A stretch of DNA of 64,000 nt from Salminus brasiliensis (taxonomy: Eukaryota > Chordata > Actinopteri > Characiformes > Bryconidae), in assembly GCF_030463535.1 (NCBI RefSeq), contig NC_132893.1:20816027-20880026 (forward strand), given 5' to 3'. Both the position numbers and the translations under genes were made by a program. Positions 23,876-36,262 of this stretch are shown piece after piece. The notes beneath the pieces were generated by a model. That model was not told the origin of the DNA. It was given only the letters and a program-made list of their open reading frames with translations, and ran no database searches. Each line of letters opens with the position of its first letter. Position 1 is the stretch's first letter.

Positions 23876-24775
23876 AATAAAACCACACTGGTTGCTTTGT
23901 AACAATCTCTGTTCAGATTGATTGATTTCTGTGGCTCTGGGTTGCGTCAGTGATCCGTGTGTATGTATCAAGGGTGGATCTATATTTAGTATTTCAGTCA
24001 CATATTTATAAATTCCTCTGGAGACCTGGATGTTATTTTATCATTTATTACTGATTAATTACTACGTCAATAATGTAATATAAAAGTTCGGCAACATTTT
24101 AAATGGGTTTCAGGAAGGTTATCCTCTAACATTGTACAAGTGACATTTATAAAATATAATTAATATGACATAATATTTTCTGAATTAAATAACTGGATAT
24201 TGTTCTTTAAAAATGCTCCTTTTCTGCAAAACAAATCCACAGTTCGATTCTGAAAAATGACTGAAGAGAAAGTTTTCTACACCGTGCAGAGAGGACGAAA
24301 ATCTCTGTGCAAACCACTGGTAGAGGAGTGATCCACTGTGCAGACCCAGTAAACCCACAACTCACTGGCTGCGCACATCACTCAGACCTGCAGCTGTACT
24401 GCTTTGAGCCTATTGTTGAGGCAAGCGACTCCAAACATGGGTTCATAGAGTCACTAAAAACAACAAATTCTATAAAACCTTCTATTCTAACAATAAAAAT
24501 TCTATTAAAATTATGTTATTTTAGTTTACTTTTAAATAGTTTTAATGTAATTATTGTTTTTTATATTTGCAAAAAAACCCCAATATTTTTATTTTACAGA
24601 AAACATTTGGTTACAAAACGTATTCATATGTTGCATATTTTGTTGAACTAGTACTACAAGCTATATTTTATCATTAAATAAACAATGATCAAAGTAAATT
24701 GTTTAACATGAGAAGTGTATGAATTTTTTTTTTTATTTTATAAGTAAGAATGAACATTTCAAAAGGTCAAATTAT
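23876..24775. repeat. Conserved flank and AT-rich spacer (unit B)
   Basis: Begins with the flank matching positions 40-160 (TTGCTTTGTAACAATCTCTG), then AT-rich DNA. An open frame at 24,307-24,651 (114 aa) is repeated intact in unit C and truncated in unit D; it has no recognisable domain, and its second half is AT-rich, so I do not call it a gene. Confidence 0.7.
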
Positions 24776-25055
24776 TAAAGTGCTAATCATATATTTACCT
24801 CAGCAGTGCTAATCATTAATTTACCTCAACAGTTCTAATCATAAATTTATCTCAACAGTGCTAATATTAAATTTACCTCAGCAGAGCTAATATTAAATTT
24901 ACCTCAGCAGTGCTAATATTAAATTTACCTCAGCAGAGCTAATCATAAACTTTCCTCAGCAGAGCTAATTTTAAATTCACCTCAAAATTGCTAATCATAT
25001 ATTTACCTCAGCAATGCTAATTATAAATGTACCTCAACAGTGCTAATATAAAATT
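24776..25055 (+). repeat. 26-bp minisatellite, short (between units B and C)
   Basis: About ten diverged 26-bp units in the same orientation as 161-1,975. Degenerate members (TAATCATAAATTTA) lie at both edges, with cleaner units in the middle. Confidence 0.9.
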
Positions 25056-26449
25056 GTCCAAGTTTCATTACTGTCATGGTTTAAAGTTCCAGGTTATTGT
25101 AAATATTTTATTAGGTTAGATACCAGCTAAAGAATCATATCGAATCATTTCACATTTGTTATTTTATATAATTTCACATTTATTTTATTTAATGTACAAA
25201 TAATGTTTTCATAAAGTTGCAGCATTATGTAAACATTATGTAAATGTCAAAACATGTCAAAAATGTTTTTTAAACTAAATATGTTGGTGTACAAATAAAG
25301 TTACTCTAACGATGCAGCAATGTTGTAGGAATCGTTATTAATGTTATGAAAAAACATTTATGAAACGTTTTGATAACCTAAACATAAGGTCCTCGTAACA
25401 TTGTAGCAACGTTACCAGAATGTTAAAAAAACGTTACCTAAAAACATTTCCAAAAGATTTGACAGACTGAATGTTCTAAGAAACCGCTCTACTAACCAAA
25501 AACTGTTAGGTGGCAGGACACAGAATGTTGAGAGAATGTTTAACAATGTTTATAAAAGTTTCTGTGTTGTTTTCCTCAGTGAAGAACAACAAACACAAAG
25601 ACAAGGAAAATCTCCCTCAGAGCTGGAGGAAGAAACCCAGAAGGAACCGATCCTCCTTTGATCAGAACTACTCATAAATTATTGATAAAAGGTCATCTTA
25701 CCACCAAGACTGTTCTTCTGCTCAAGTGTGCCGATATAATCATAATATAATAATTAATATAATCAGAGCAGTGTGATATATAGTGTAATAATAAAAGTAA
25801 ATTAATAATAATAGTAGCAGATGGTTAGAGTCCATGTAAACTTCAACATAGTCAATAGGCTGTAGAGGGGGAGCAGGAGAGCCCAGTGGTCAGTCTGGTG
25901 GGTGGGCAGCTGGTCTGATGCAGGGAGCAGGGCAGCCCAGCAGTCAGTCTGTGCTCTGAAGAGTTTCTTTTTAGTGAAGTTTATTGTAAAGATGCTTCAA
26001 ACAGACAGGATTTCACAGGGCTGAAACTACTGTTAACATCTTCAGAGATTAGATTGTGATGAAATGTTTTTAAAACTGATCAAACAGAGTTTATATCAGC
26101 CTGAAAAAGAAAAAAGCATTTTGGCAAAACATCCTGAATGATTTAACATCATTTCTGGATATGTCCTATTCTTACATGATTATATTTCTTACAAATAATC
26201 AATTCCTTTATTATTAAAATATTTTAGTTTTATAAAGGCAGTGTCAGTCTAAAGGCAGCAAATCTAAACCTAAACCTGGACTAATGTGTGAGCTTAATCC
26301 TCAGTCTAGAGTGAAGTTAAAGATCTAGGTTTTACTTTAAGTAGAAGAAAGAAACATCCAGAACACATCAGTAATTCAGAACAGCTCTTCATTCATGCTA
26401 AAAGACAAACACCAAAACTCCAGTTCACTCCTCCAGATCACTCCCCAAT

Positions 26450-27690
26450 ATAACTCCTTCATCCTACACCTCATCATCTTCATCTACTTATCCTCTTAAT
26501 CCAGTTTGGGGCCACAGTGGCATTAGGGCAAGCACAGAATCCCAGGCATGCCTGTCACCAGCAGGTTCAACCAGCTCCTACTGGGGGATCCCGAGGCATT
26601 CCCAGGACAGCTGTGAGATATAATCTCTCCAGTGGATTCTGGGTCTTCCTCTGGGTTTCCTCCCAGTAGGGTGTGGCCAGTACACCTTGACCTGGGGGAC
26701 CTTGACCTGGGGGACCTTGACCTGGGGGACCTTGACCTGGGGGAGGTGGCTGGAGGGTATCATTGTCAGATGCCCAAACCACCTCAACTGGCTCCCATCA
26801 ACTCGAAGGAGCATTAGCTCTACTCCGAGCCTCTGCCGGAAAACAGGTCTCCTCACTCTGTCACAAAGAGTGGGACACCACCATGGACTCAGACGTGGAG
26901 GTGCTGATTCTCATACTGACCGCTTTACACTACGCTGAAAACCGCCCAAGTGCTTGATGAAAGCCCCTGCATGTAGAAGCCAGCAGGACAACGTCATCCG
27001 CATACAACAGAGACATAACCCCCAAGCCCCACCTGCCAGAAGCCCTCCTGTCTTTGGCTGTGACTTGTCCTGTTTATGAATATCAGAAACAGGAGTGGAC
27101 ACAAGGCACAGCACTGACGGAGTCCATCAGCAACACTGAACAAGCTTGACCTAGTGCTGAGTACAGACACAGCTCAGCACACAGAGAGTACAGGGACTGC
27201 AAAGCTCGCATCTGCGACTACGGCACCCCATACACCTGGAGCACTTCCCACAAGATGTCTCTGGGAACATGGTTGAAAGCCTTTTCCAAGTCCACAAAAC
27301 ACATGAAGACTGGAGTGGCAGATTTCCATGCCCCCCTCAACTATCTGAGAGAGAGTGACGAGCTGATCCACCGTTCCACGGCCAGCATGGAATCTGCATT
27401 GTGCCTCCTGAATCTGAGGTTGCAGATGCATTCTCTGTTGCACTACCCTGGAATAGGCTTCCCCGAGGAGGCTCAGAAGTGTGATGCCTTGATAGTTTGC
27501 ACACTATCTGGCTCACTTACACCAGTTTGCCAGTTTAGAGGCACTGTACCTGAGGCCCATGCAACATTGCAGGAGCATCTCAACCAAGACAGTCCCCCAA
27601 CAGACAGAGCCTATGACAACACCAGGCTAATCACATCCACTCTTGGTGTCACTATGAAGCCTTTCAACTAGCTCAGTGACTTGGGCCAGA
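26450..27690 (-). mobile_element. Decayed LINE, 3' half (copy C)
   Basis: Same insertion as in copy A. The 15-bp CTTGACCTGGGGGAC unit is present four times (about 26,686-26,745) and reads PQVKV repeats in the minus frame. RT block A (CFVDLEKAF-like, here partly frameshifted) and GRGTVDQLVTLSQIVEG are visible near 27,290-27,390. Dead element. Confidence 0.85.
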
Positions 27691-28160
27691 GAGATGGACT
27701 CTGATTCACCTGTTGCTCCCAAGCCCTGCCTCCTGGACAGAAGGCATTTTCCTTAGGTTTAGGAGTTCCACAAAGTGTTCCTTCCAGCGCCCAACAATAT
27801 CCTCAGCTGAGTTCAGAGCTTCACAGCCCTTAGTGAGCACAGTTTGGACAGTGTCTCTCCTTTCTCTTCTGAGTTGTCAGAACATTTTCCAGAACCACCT
27901 TGCAACCTGCCAGTATCCATCAGCGAAATCCGGAAATACCCTGAGCCAGCCAAACTTGGAAAAAGAAATTATACCACTACCTGTAACCCCAAGTGAGCAA
28001 GCCAAAGGCGACAGTGGCAAGGAAAAACTCCCTCAAAGCTGGAGGAAGAAACCTTGGGAGGAACCAAGACTCACAAGAGGGACCCATCCTCCTCTGGTCA
28101 GTAGTTAAATGGTATAAAGTCATAAATAGTTTAAAGAGAATCTGAAGCCATGATGCACGT

Positions 28161-30801
28161 CTATAAAGGGTGAACCCTGTTCGTCTTCAGGATCTGTTGG
28201 AGGTACAAAATGAAAAAGTTAGTAGAACTGAAACATTTCTGAGAGATATTTCAAGTATAAAATCTGGGGCCATTGGGTTCCCTCAACACTCGACTCACAT
28301 ACCTTAAACTGAGGGCATCTCAGCCTCCATGTTCTTCATGTGGGCTGTGGGACAGCAGGCTCTTCCTCCAGAATCGGCTTGCAGAGCTCTGTCTTTGCTC
28401 AGAAGACGAACATACAGGAGCGTCCGCAGAAGCAGCAGAGTGACGAACACCCTACTGGGAAGAAAAGGAGCAGTCAGCCACTACAGAGTTACGTCTGAAG
28501 AACTTCTTCATCCTTCTCCGAAGTGTCCGGCAGGCTCTTTTAACTGCAGCACCAAGTCGACTACAGCAGAAGCAGCCGTACTCCTCCCCTTCAACCTCTA
28601 CACTTTGGCAAGTTACACTTGCACCACTACTGCTGCCGTCTTCTGGCTCAGGCATCACTGCCTCTTCCTCTCTCAGCTGTTGGGCACTAAAGAATGCTGA
28701 TCCTTCTTCAGGGGTTGAAGGTCCCACCGCAGCTACCTCACTCCCCAAAGAAGATGAAGAGTGATACTCTTCAGGGGTAGAAGGTCCCACCACGTCTACC
28801 TCACTCCCCAAAGAAGATGAAGAGTGATACTCTTCAGGGGTAGAAGGTGGCACACCTTCCTCAATGCTCAGCGGGTGTGGGTTAAGGATGACACGAGGAA
28901 TCCAAAACCTATACAGAAGCAATGTGGAAAATGAGTCATCTTTGATTTGTTATTCATTGTTAGTGAACTAAAACTGTAGATCACCAGATTCCTTATTTAC
29001 AGAGCAGCCCTTCACTCTGAGTGACCTTTAATACTGCATTATATGTACAATACATCAAGTGTGTATCCTTACTGCCAGTGTTGCCAGACTGACTGTTTTA
29101 ATGGAGGTAGCCGAGGTACAACACATGGGACAAATAAAGCACTTCTTAAATGCTACATCAAGGGTCTGATATCACAGAGGCCTTTGATCACTTTTTTACT
29201 TTTCAATGTTTCCTGAAGGACAATCACTCGGCTACTAACTTCACATCCTACAAATTAGCCTGAAAAATACTACAGAACTTCAGGGTGTAATCCTGAATCC
29301 TACCATATTCCAGGGCCCACTTCTTCAGAATCCCCACAGCCATAGACGAACAACTGAATACTGGGTGGACTTCCCTGTGCCTGACGTGAGAGAGGAAAGG
29401 ATCATATATAAGTTCACATGTACTGATTAAACCTCAACGGTCTTATTTTAACTGGTGGGGGAAGCAGGCATTGGTTGCTATAACTACAACACAAATACAG
29501 CCATTTTATTAACTATCCAATCCCACCAGTGAACCTACACGTATCTACATGAGTTTTAAATGTTGATGATGGTAAAAAAAAGTTACAAATCTGAACGAAT
29601 ACAGTTTTCTTTAGAGACTATTTTTTTTCGTACAACACCCTGCAGCATGTATCCCATTTTAATGATATGCAGTATTAAGAACAGGTTTTAGACCCAGAAC
29701 TCTGGTAAAACAGTGTCTCAGGTATGAAGCAGTGTATTCATAAACATTTGGTGTAATAACTTTCTGTGAGGGAGCTTTGAGAGGTTAAGACTTCTGGTTC
29801 CATTCACCACCACGGTGAACAAATCTGACTGGTGGGTTTCACACCAAACCCACTCTGACTGACTCTGTTCACATCTTAACTGATAATTATGCAGAAATCT
29901 ACAGTAATTGTAGTAATTATCTTGAAGAAATGGCTGTGTTATAAGGTGTGTTGTAAGACTTACGGTTCTCCTCTGCCTCTGGTTTCTTTGCCTGAAATAA
30001 AAAAGAATATTTAATTATGTTAATTTAGTTAATTAGTTTTTCCACTGTTTCAGTAAATTAACATATATAATATGTAAATAAATAAATCAATAAATAATCA
30101 TACAGAAGGATTGCCTCGCTCAGCTGTTTCACCAATTCTTCATTGGGGTCATTCTGGAAGGAGCGAGTGCCACTGGACGTGGATGGGCCGTCCAAGGTTG
30201 GGTCCTCCTCTTCTTTCTCCACTGCCTCTTCATCTGTCCCAGCAGTGTGGAGCTGCTGCTGCTGCTGCCTGCCCTCACTGCTGTCCTCACACTCTTCCTC
30301 TAGAGATCCAAACACAGTCAACACACATTATTTCATTACCACACCAGGTAGTATGTGGACACCCCCTCTAATTACAAGCCCTTTATTAACAGGTGGGTAG
30401 TATTGAATTTAGTGTAGCATTGCACTCAACACCACTATTCCACACACATTGCTGACAGAGCTTTTGGTGCTTTTTTTTAACTATGGAGCTAAAGATAAAC
30501 ACATTAAAGAAGATACAGGCTGAAAGTGGAACTCAGTGAAGTTGTTATAACTTGCACTGTCTAGTACCTTCTGTACAGTCAACCTAACCCTATATATTTA
30601 ACAATGCTTACAGTTGCTTCACTTTTGGCCATGTAATGTTCTCTATGAGAACATAGTGTCTGTACAGCCTGATCCATGAAGATCTCACTTACCTACTGAT
30701 GAGGAGTCCTCATAGGAGAACTGGTAATCAGACTCCACATCATTGGTCTCCTCCGGAGAGCTTTCAGGCTCAGGACGACAGGAATCTTCCCTCTCACTCA
30801 T
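28161..30801 (-). CDS. Amplicon gene copy C, truncated by stop in exon 5 (288 aa)
   Basis: Minus-strand exons 30,801-30,693, 30,299-30,104 (196 nt, one extra Gln codon), 29,991-29,964, 29,380-29,304 and exon 5 from 28,908 to the stop at 28,452-28,454. Splice sites agree with the other copies; the exon 5 acceptor is TAG instead of CAG. Two 21-residue Ser-rich units are present, the second ending EVAAVGPSTPEEG. The CFCC/Arg-Lys cluster is intact and the protein ends shortly after NSVVADCSFSSQ. The former exon 5 donor (28,303) and exon 6 (28,193-28,161, 3 nt shorter) remain downstream. Function unknown. Confidence 0.6.
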
Positions 30802-31025
30802 TCTGCAGTTGATGAAAAAACTGTTGTAGAACCTGTCTATCGGTTCTAGATAAGATGGATGGAGTTTCAGCCTAACAGCATGAACATCAGTGTGAACATA
30901 GGAAAGTCTCAGGAGCTGCTGAATCCTGACTGAGACGATCAGACAGAACCTGCCTTCTTATAGGAGTCATGTTCTGTGATGTCATCGATGACGTCACAAT
31001 GGAGCAACGGAGTCAGACCAATCAG
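30802..31025 (-). promoter_or_regulatory. Promoter of copy C: CCAAT, double CRE-like palindrome, TATA
   Basis: CCAAT at 31,018-31,022 (plus), TGACGTCA at 30,989-30,996 with the GTCATCGATGAC palindrome, and CTTATA at 30,957-30,962. Same layout as copy B. Confidence 0.65.
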
Positions 31026-31417
31026 GTCAGTTTTACATCCCACGCTACAGAGCTATGAGGAGCAGAGCTGTGTCTCCTTCGGCTTCATTGACTGTATAGG
31101 ACTGGATGTACACACAGGGCTGTGGAATAGTACTGCCCCCCTCTGGAGGTTCTCTGTTAGTGCAGTTTTGTAGTGATTATTTTAGAAGCTCCATCAAAAT
31201 GTTTTAATAAATAAAGTGAAACATATCAATCTCTAAACACACTTTTATTACTGCAGTGATTTACAAATATATTCTACATGCAAATAAGCCCTGTGAAAAA
31301 GTATTTGCCCCCTCGCAGTACTGCATTTATTCGGGGTGACCGCACATCCTCCATATGTTCTTCGTGGACACTTTTTGGGATCTAAAAATTTCAAGTGGTC
31401 CAAATTTTGGAGATTAG

Positions 31418-31955
31418 GTTTAGGTGTAGTGGTTTAGGCTTAGGTGCAGTGGGTTTAAGTTAAGGTTTACTAGGTTTAGTTTACATTTAGGTTAAGTTTA
31501 AAATTAGATTTAGGTGTAGTAGGTTAAGTTTTGGTTTACGCTCAGGTTAGAATTAGGTGTAGTAGTTTAGGTTTAGGTGTAGTGGGTTAAGTTTAGGTTC
31601 AAGTTAAGGTTTATTAGGTTTAGTTTACATTTAGATTAAGTTTAAAATTAGATTTAGGTGTAGTAGGTTAAGTTTTGGTTCACGCTCAGGTTAGAATTAG
31701 GTGTAGTGGTTTAGGCTTAGGTGCAGTGGGTTAAGTTTTGGTTCACGCTCAGGTTTACTAGGTTTAGTTTACATTTAGATTAAGTTTAAAATTAGATTTA
31801 GGTGTAGTAGGTTAAGTTTTGGTTTACACTCAGGTTAGAATTAGGTGTAGTTTAGGTTTAGGTGTAGTAGCTAGAATTTAGGCTAGGATTACATTTAGGT
31901 GTGGTAGTATAGGTGTAGGTGTAGTAGGTTAAGTTTAGGTTTAGGTTCAGGTAAT
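31418..31955 (+). repeat. TTTAGG-like degenerate array (unit C)
   Basis: Nearly identical to 23,330-23,875, with small differences (a 3-base GTA deletion near 31,850; TTTACACTCAGG for TTTACGCTCAGG). Confidence 0.85.
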
Positions 31956-32859
31956 AAAACCACACTGGTTGCTTTGTAACAATCTCTGTTCAGATTGATT
32001 GATTTCTGTGGCTCTGGGTTGCGTCAGTGATCCGTGTGTATGTATCAAGGGTGGATCTATATTTAGTATTTCAGTCACATATTTATAAATTCCTCTGGAG
32101 ACCTGGATGTTATTTTATCATTTATTACTGATTAATTACTACGTCAATAATGTAATATAAAAGTTCGGCAACATTTTAAATGGGTTTCAGGAAGGTTATC
32201 CTCTAACATTGTACAAGTGACATTTATAAAATATAATTAATATGACATAATATTTTCTGAATTAAATAACTGGATATTGTTCTTTAAAAATGCTCCTTTT
32301 CTGCAAAACAAATCCACAGTTCGATTCTGAAAAATGACTGAAGAGAAAGTTTTCTACACCGTGCAGAGAGGACGAAAATCTCTGTGCAAACCACTGGTAG
32401 AGGAGTGATCCACTGTGCAGACCAAGTACACCCACAACTCACTGGCTGCGCGCATCACTCAGACCTGCAGCTGTACTGCTTTGAGCCTATTGTTGAGGCA
32501 AGCGACTCCAAACATGGGTTCATAGAGTCACTAAAAACAACAAATTCTATAAAACCTTCTATTCTAACAATAAAAATTCTATTAAAATTATGTTATTTTA
32601 GTTTACTTTTAAATAGTTTTAATGTAATTATTGTTTTTTATATTTGCAAAAAAACCCCAATATTTTTATTTTACAGAAAACATTTGGTTACAAAACGTAT
32701 TCATATGTTGCATATTTTGTTGAACTAGTACTACAAGCTATATTTTATCATTAAATAAACAATGATCAAAGTAAATTGTTTAACATGAGAAGTGTATGAA
32801 TTTTTTTTTTTATTTTATAAGTAAGAATGAACATTTCAAAAGGTCAAATTATTAAAGTG

Positions 32860-33160
32860 CTAATCATATATTTACCTCAGCAGTGCTAATCATTAATTTA
32901 CCTCAACAGTTCTAATCATAAATTTATCTCAACAGTGCTAATATTAAATTTACCTCAGCAGAGCTAATATTAAATTTACCTCAGCAGTGCTAATATTAAA
33001 TTTACCTCAGCAGTGCTAATATTAAATTTACCTCAGCAGTGCTAATCATAAACTTTCCTCAGCAGAGCTAATTTTAAATTCACCTCAAAATTGCTAATCA
33101 TATATTTACCTCAGCAATGCTAATTATAAATGTACCTCAACAGTGCTAATATAAAATTGT
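32860..33160 (+). repeat. 26-bp minisatellite, short (between units C and D)
   Basis: About eleven units, the counterpart of 24,776-25,055, with some TGC/AGC unit types changed. This is one of the few places where C and B tails differ. Confidence 0.9.
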
Positions 33161-34552
33161 CCAAGTTTCATTACTGTCATGGTTTAAAGTTCCAGGTTAT
33201 TGTAAATATTTTATTAGGTTAGATACCAGCTAAAGAATCATATCGAATCATTTCACATTTGTTATTTTATATAATTTCACATTTATTTTATTTAATGTAC
33301 AAATAATGTTTTCATAAAGTTGCAGCATTATGTAAACATTATGTAAATGTCAAAACATGTCAAAAATGTTTTTTAAACTAAATATGTTGGTGTACAAATA
33401 AAGTTACTCTAACGATGCAGCAATGTTGTAGGAATCGTTATTAATGTTATGAAAAAACATTTATGAAACGTTTTGATAACCTAAACATAAGGTCCTCGTA
33501 ACATTGTAGCAACGTTACCAGAATGTTAAAAAAACGTTACCTAAAAACATTTCCAAAAGATTTGACAGACTGAATGTTCTAAGAAACCGCTCTACTAACC
33601 AAAAACTGTTAGGTGGCAGGACACAGAATGTTGAGAGAATGTTTAACAATGTTTATAAAAGTTTCTGTGTTGTTTTCCTCAGTGAAGAACAACAAACACA
33701 AAGACAAGGAAAATCTCCCTCAGAGCTGGAGGAAGAAACCCAGAAGGAACCGATCCTCCTTTGATCAGAACTACTCATAAATTATTGATAAAAGGTCATC
33801 TTACCACCAAGACTGTTCTTCTGCTCAAGTGTGCCGATATAATCATAATATAATAATTAATATAATCAGAGCAGTGTGATATATAGTGTAATAATAAAAG
33901 TAAATTAATAATAATAGTAGCAGATGGTTAGAGTCCATGTAAACTTCAACATAGTCAATAGGCTGTAGAGGGGGAGCAGGAGAGCCCAGTGGTCAGTCTG
34001 GTGGGTGGGCAGTTGGTCTGATGCAGGGAGCAGGGCAGCCCAGCAGTCAGTCTGTGCTCTGAAGAGTTTCTTTTTAGTGAAGTTTATTGTAAAGATGCTT
34101 CAAACAGACAGGATTTCACAGGGCTGAAACTACTGTTAACATCTTCAGAGATTAGATTGTGATGAAATGTTTTTAAAACTGATCAAACAGAGTTTATATC
34201 AGCCTGAAAAAGAAAAAAGCATTTTGGCAAAACATCCTGAATGATTTAACATCATTTCTGGATATGTCCTATTCTTACATGATTATATTTCTTACAAATA
34301 ATCAATTCCTTTATTATTAAAATATTTTAGTTTTATAAAGGCAGTGTCAGTCTAAAGGCAGCAAATCTAAACCTAAACCTGGACTAATGTGTGAGCTTAA
34401 TCCTCAGTCTAGAGTGAAGTTAAAGATCTAGGTTTTACTTTAAGTAGAAGAAAGAAACATCCAGAACACATCAGTAATTCAGAACAGCTCTTCATTCATG
34501 CTAAAAGACAAACACCAAAACTCCAGTTCACTCCTCCAGATCACTCCCCAAT

Positions 34553-35792
34553 ATAACTCCTTCATCCTACACCTCATCATCTTCATCTACTTATCCTCTT
34601 AATCCAGTTTGGGGCCACAGTGGCATTAGGGCAAGCACAGAATCCCAGGCATGCCTGTCACCAGCAGGTTCAACCAGCTCCTACTGGGGGATCCCGAGGC
34701 ATTCCCAGGACAGCTGTGAGATATAATCTCTCCAGTGGATTCTGGGTCTTCCTCTGGGTTTCCTCCCAGTAGGGTGTGGCCAGTACACCTTGACCTGGGG
34801 GACCTTGACCTGGGGGACCTTGACCTGGGGGACCTTGACCTGGGGGAGGTGGCTGGAGGGTATCATTGTCAGATGCCCAAACCACCTCAACTGGCTCCCA
34901 TCAACTCGAAGGAGCATTAGCTCTACTCCGAGCCTCTGCCGGAAAACAGGTCTCCTCACTCTGTCACAAAGAGTGGGACACCACCATGGACTCAGACGTG
35001 GAGGTGCTGATTCTCATACTGACCGCTTTACACTACGCTGAAAACCGCCCAAGTGCTTGATGAAAGCCCCTGCATGTAGAAGCCAGCAGGACAACGTCAT
35101 CCGCATACAACAGAGACATAACCCCCAAGCCCCACCTGCCAGAAGCCCTCCTGTCTTTGGCTGTGACTTGTCCTGTTTATGAATATCAGAAACAGGAGTG
35201 GACACAAGGCACAGCACTGACGGAGTCCATCAGCAACACTGAACAAGCTTGACCTAGTGCTGAGTACAGACACAGCTCAGCACACAGAGAGTACAGGGAC
35301 TGCAAAGCTCGCATCTGCGACTACGGCACCCCATACACCTGGAGCACTTCCCACAAGATGTCTCTGGGAACATGGTCGAAAGCCTTCTCCAAGTCCACAA
35401 AACACATGAAGACTGGAGTGGCAGATTTCCATGCCCCCTCAACTATCTGAGAGAGAGTGACGAGCTGATCCACCGTTCCACGGCCAGCATGGAATCTGCA
35501 TTGTGCCTCCTGAATCTGAGGTTGCAGATGCATTCTCTGTTGCACTACCCTGGAATAGGCTTCCCCGAGGAGGCTCAGAAGTGTGATGCCTTGATAGTTT
35601 GCACACTATCTGGCTCACTTACACCAGTTTGCCAGTTTAGAGGCACTGTACCTGAGGCCCATGCAACATTGCAGGAGCATCTCAACCAAGACAGTCCCCC
35701 AACAGACAGAGCCTATGACAACACCAGGCTAATCACATCCACTCTTGGTGTCACTATGAAGCCTTTCAACTAGCTCAGTGACTTGGGCCAGA
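34553..35792 (-). mobile_element. Decayed LINE, 3' half (copy D)
   Basis: Nearly identical to copy C, including four 15-bp units (about 34,789-34,848). A one-base deletion near 35,436 joins GRGTVDQLVTLSQIVEG to CFVDLEKAFDHVP in a single minus frame (35,321-35,545), whereas copy C has them frameshifted. The element remains dead. Confidence 0.85.
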
Positions 35793-36262
35793 GAGATGGA
35801 CTCTGATTCACCTGTTGCTCCCAAGCCCTGCCTCCTGGACAGAAGGCATTTTCCTTAGGTTTAGGAGTTCCACAAAGTGTTCCTTCCAGCGCCCAACAAT
35901 ATCCTCAGCTGAGTTCAGAGCTTCACTGCCCTTAGTGAGCACAGTTTGGACAGTGTCTCTCCTTTCTCTTCTGAGTTGTCAGAACATTTTCCAGAACCAC
36001 CTTGCAACCTGCCAGTATCCATCAGCGAAATCCGGAAATACCCTGAGCCAGCCAAACTTGGAAAAAGAAATTATACCACTACCTGTAACCCCAAGTGAGC
36101 AAGCCAAAGGCGACAGTGGCAAGGAAAAACTCCCTCAAAGCTGGAGGAAGAAACCTTGGGAGGAACCAAGACTCACAAGAGGGACCCATCCTCCTCTGGT
36201 CAGTAGTTAAATGGTATAAAGTCATAAATAGTTTAAAGAGAATCTGAAGCCATGATGCACGT

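Larger units (their letters stand above)
25086..33189. repeat. Direct amplicon unit C (about 8.1 kb)
   Basis: Full unit: AACGTT-rich module (25,086-26,450), LINE (26,450-27,690), gene C (minus), promoter, TTTAGG-like array, flank and minisatellite. It is followed by unit D with an offset of 8,102-8,104 bases and only scattered differences, so the two are very recent duplicates or have been homogenised. Confidence 0.9.

Noticed and set aside
24307-24651. 114-aa frame repeated intact at 32,384-32,728
   Set aside because: It is truncated in unit D, its second half is AT-rich, and no promoter or splice context was seen.
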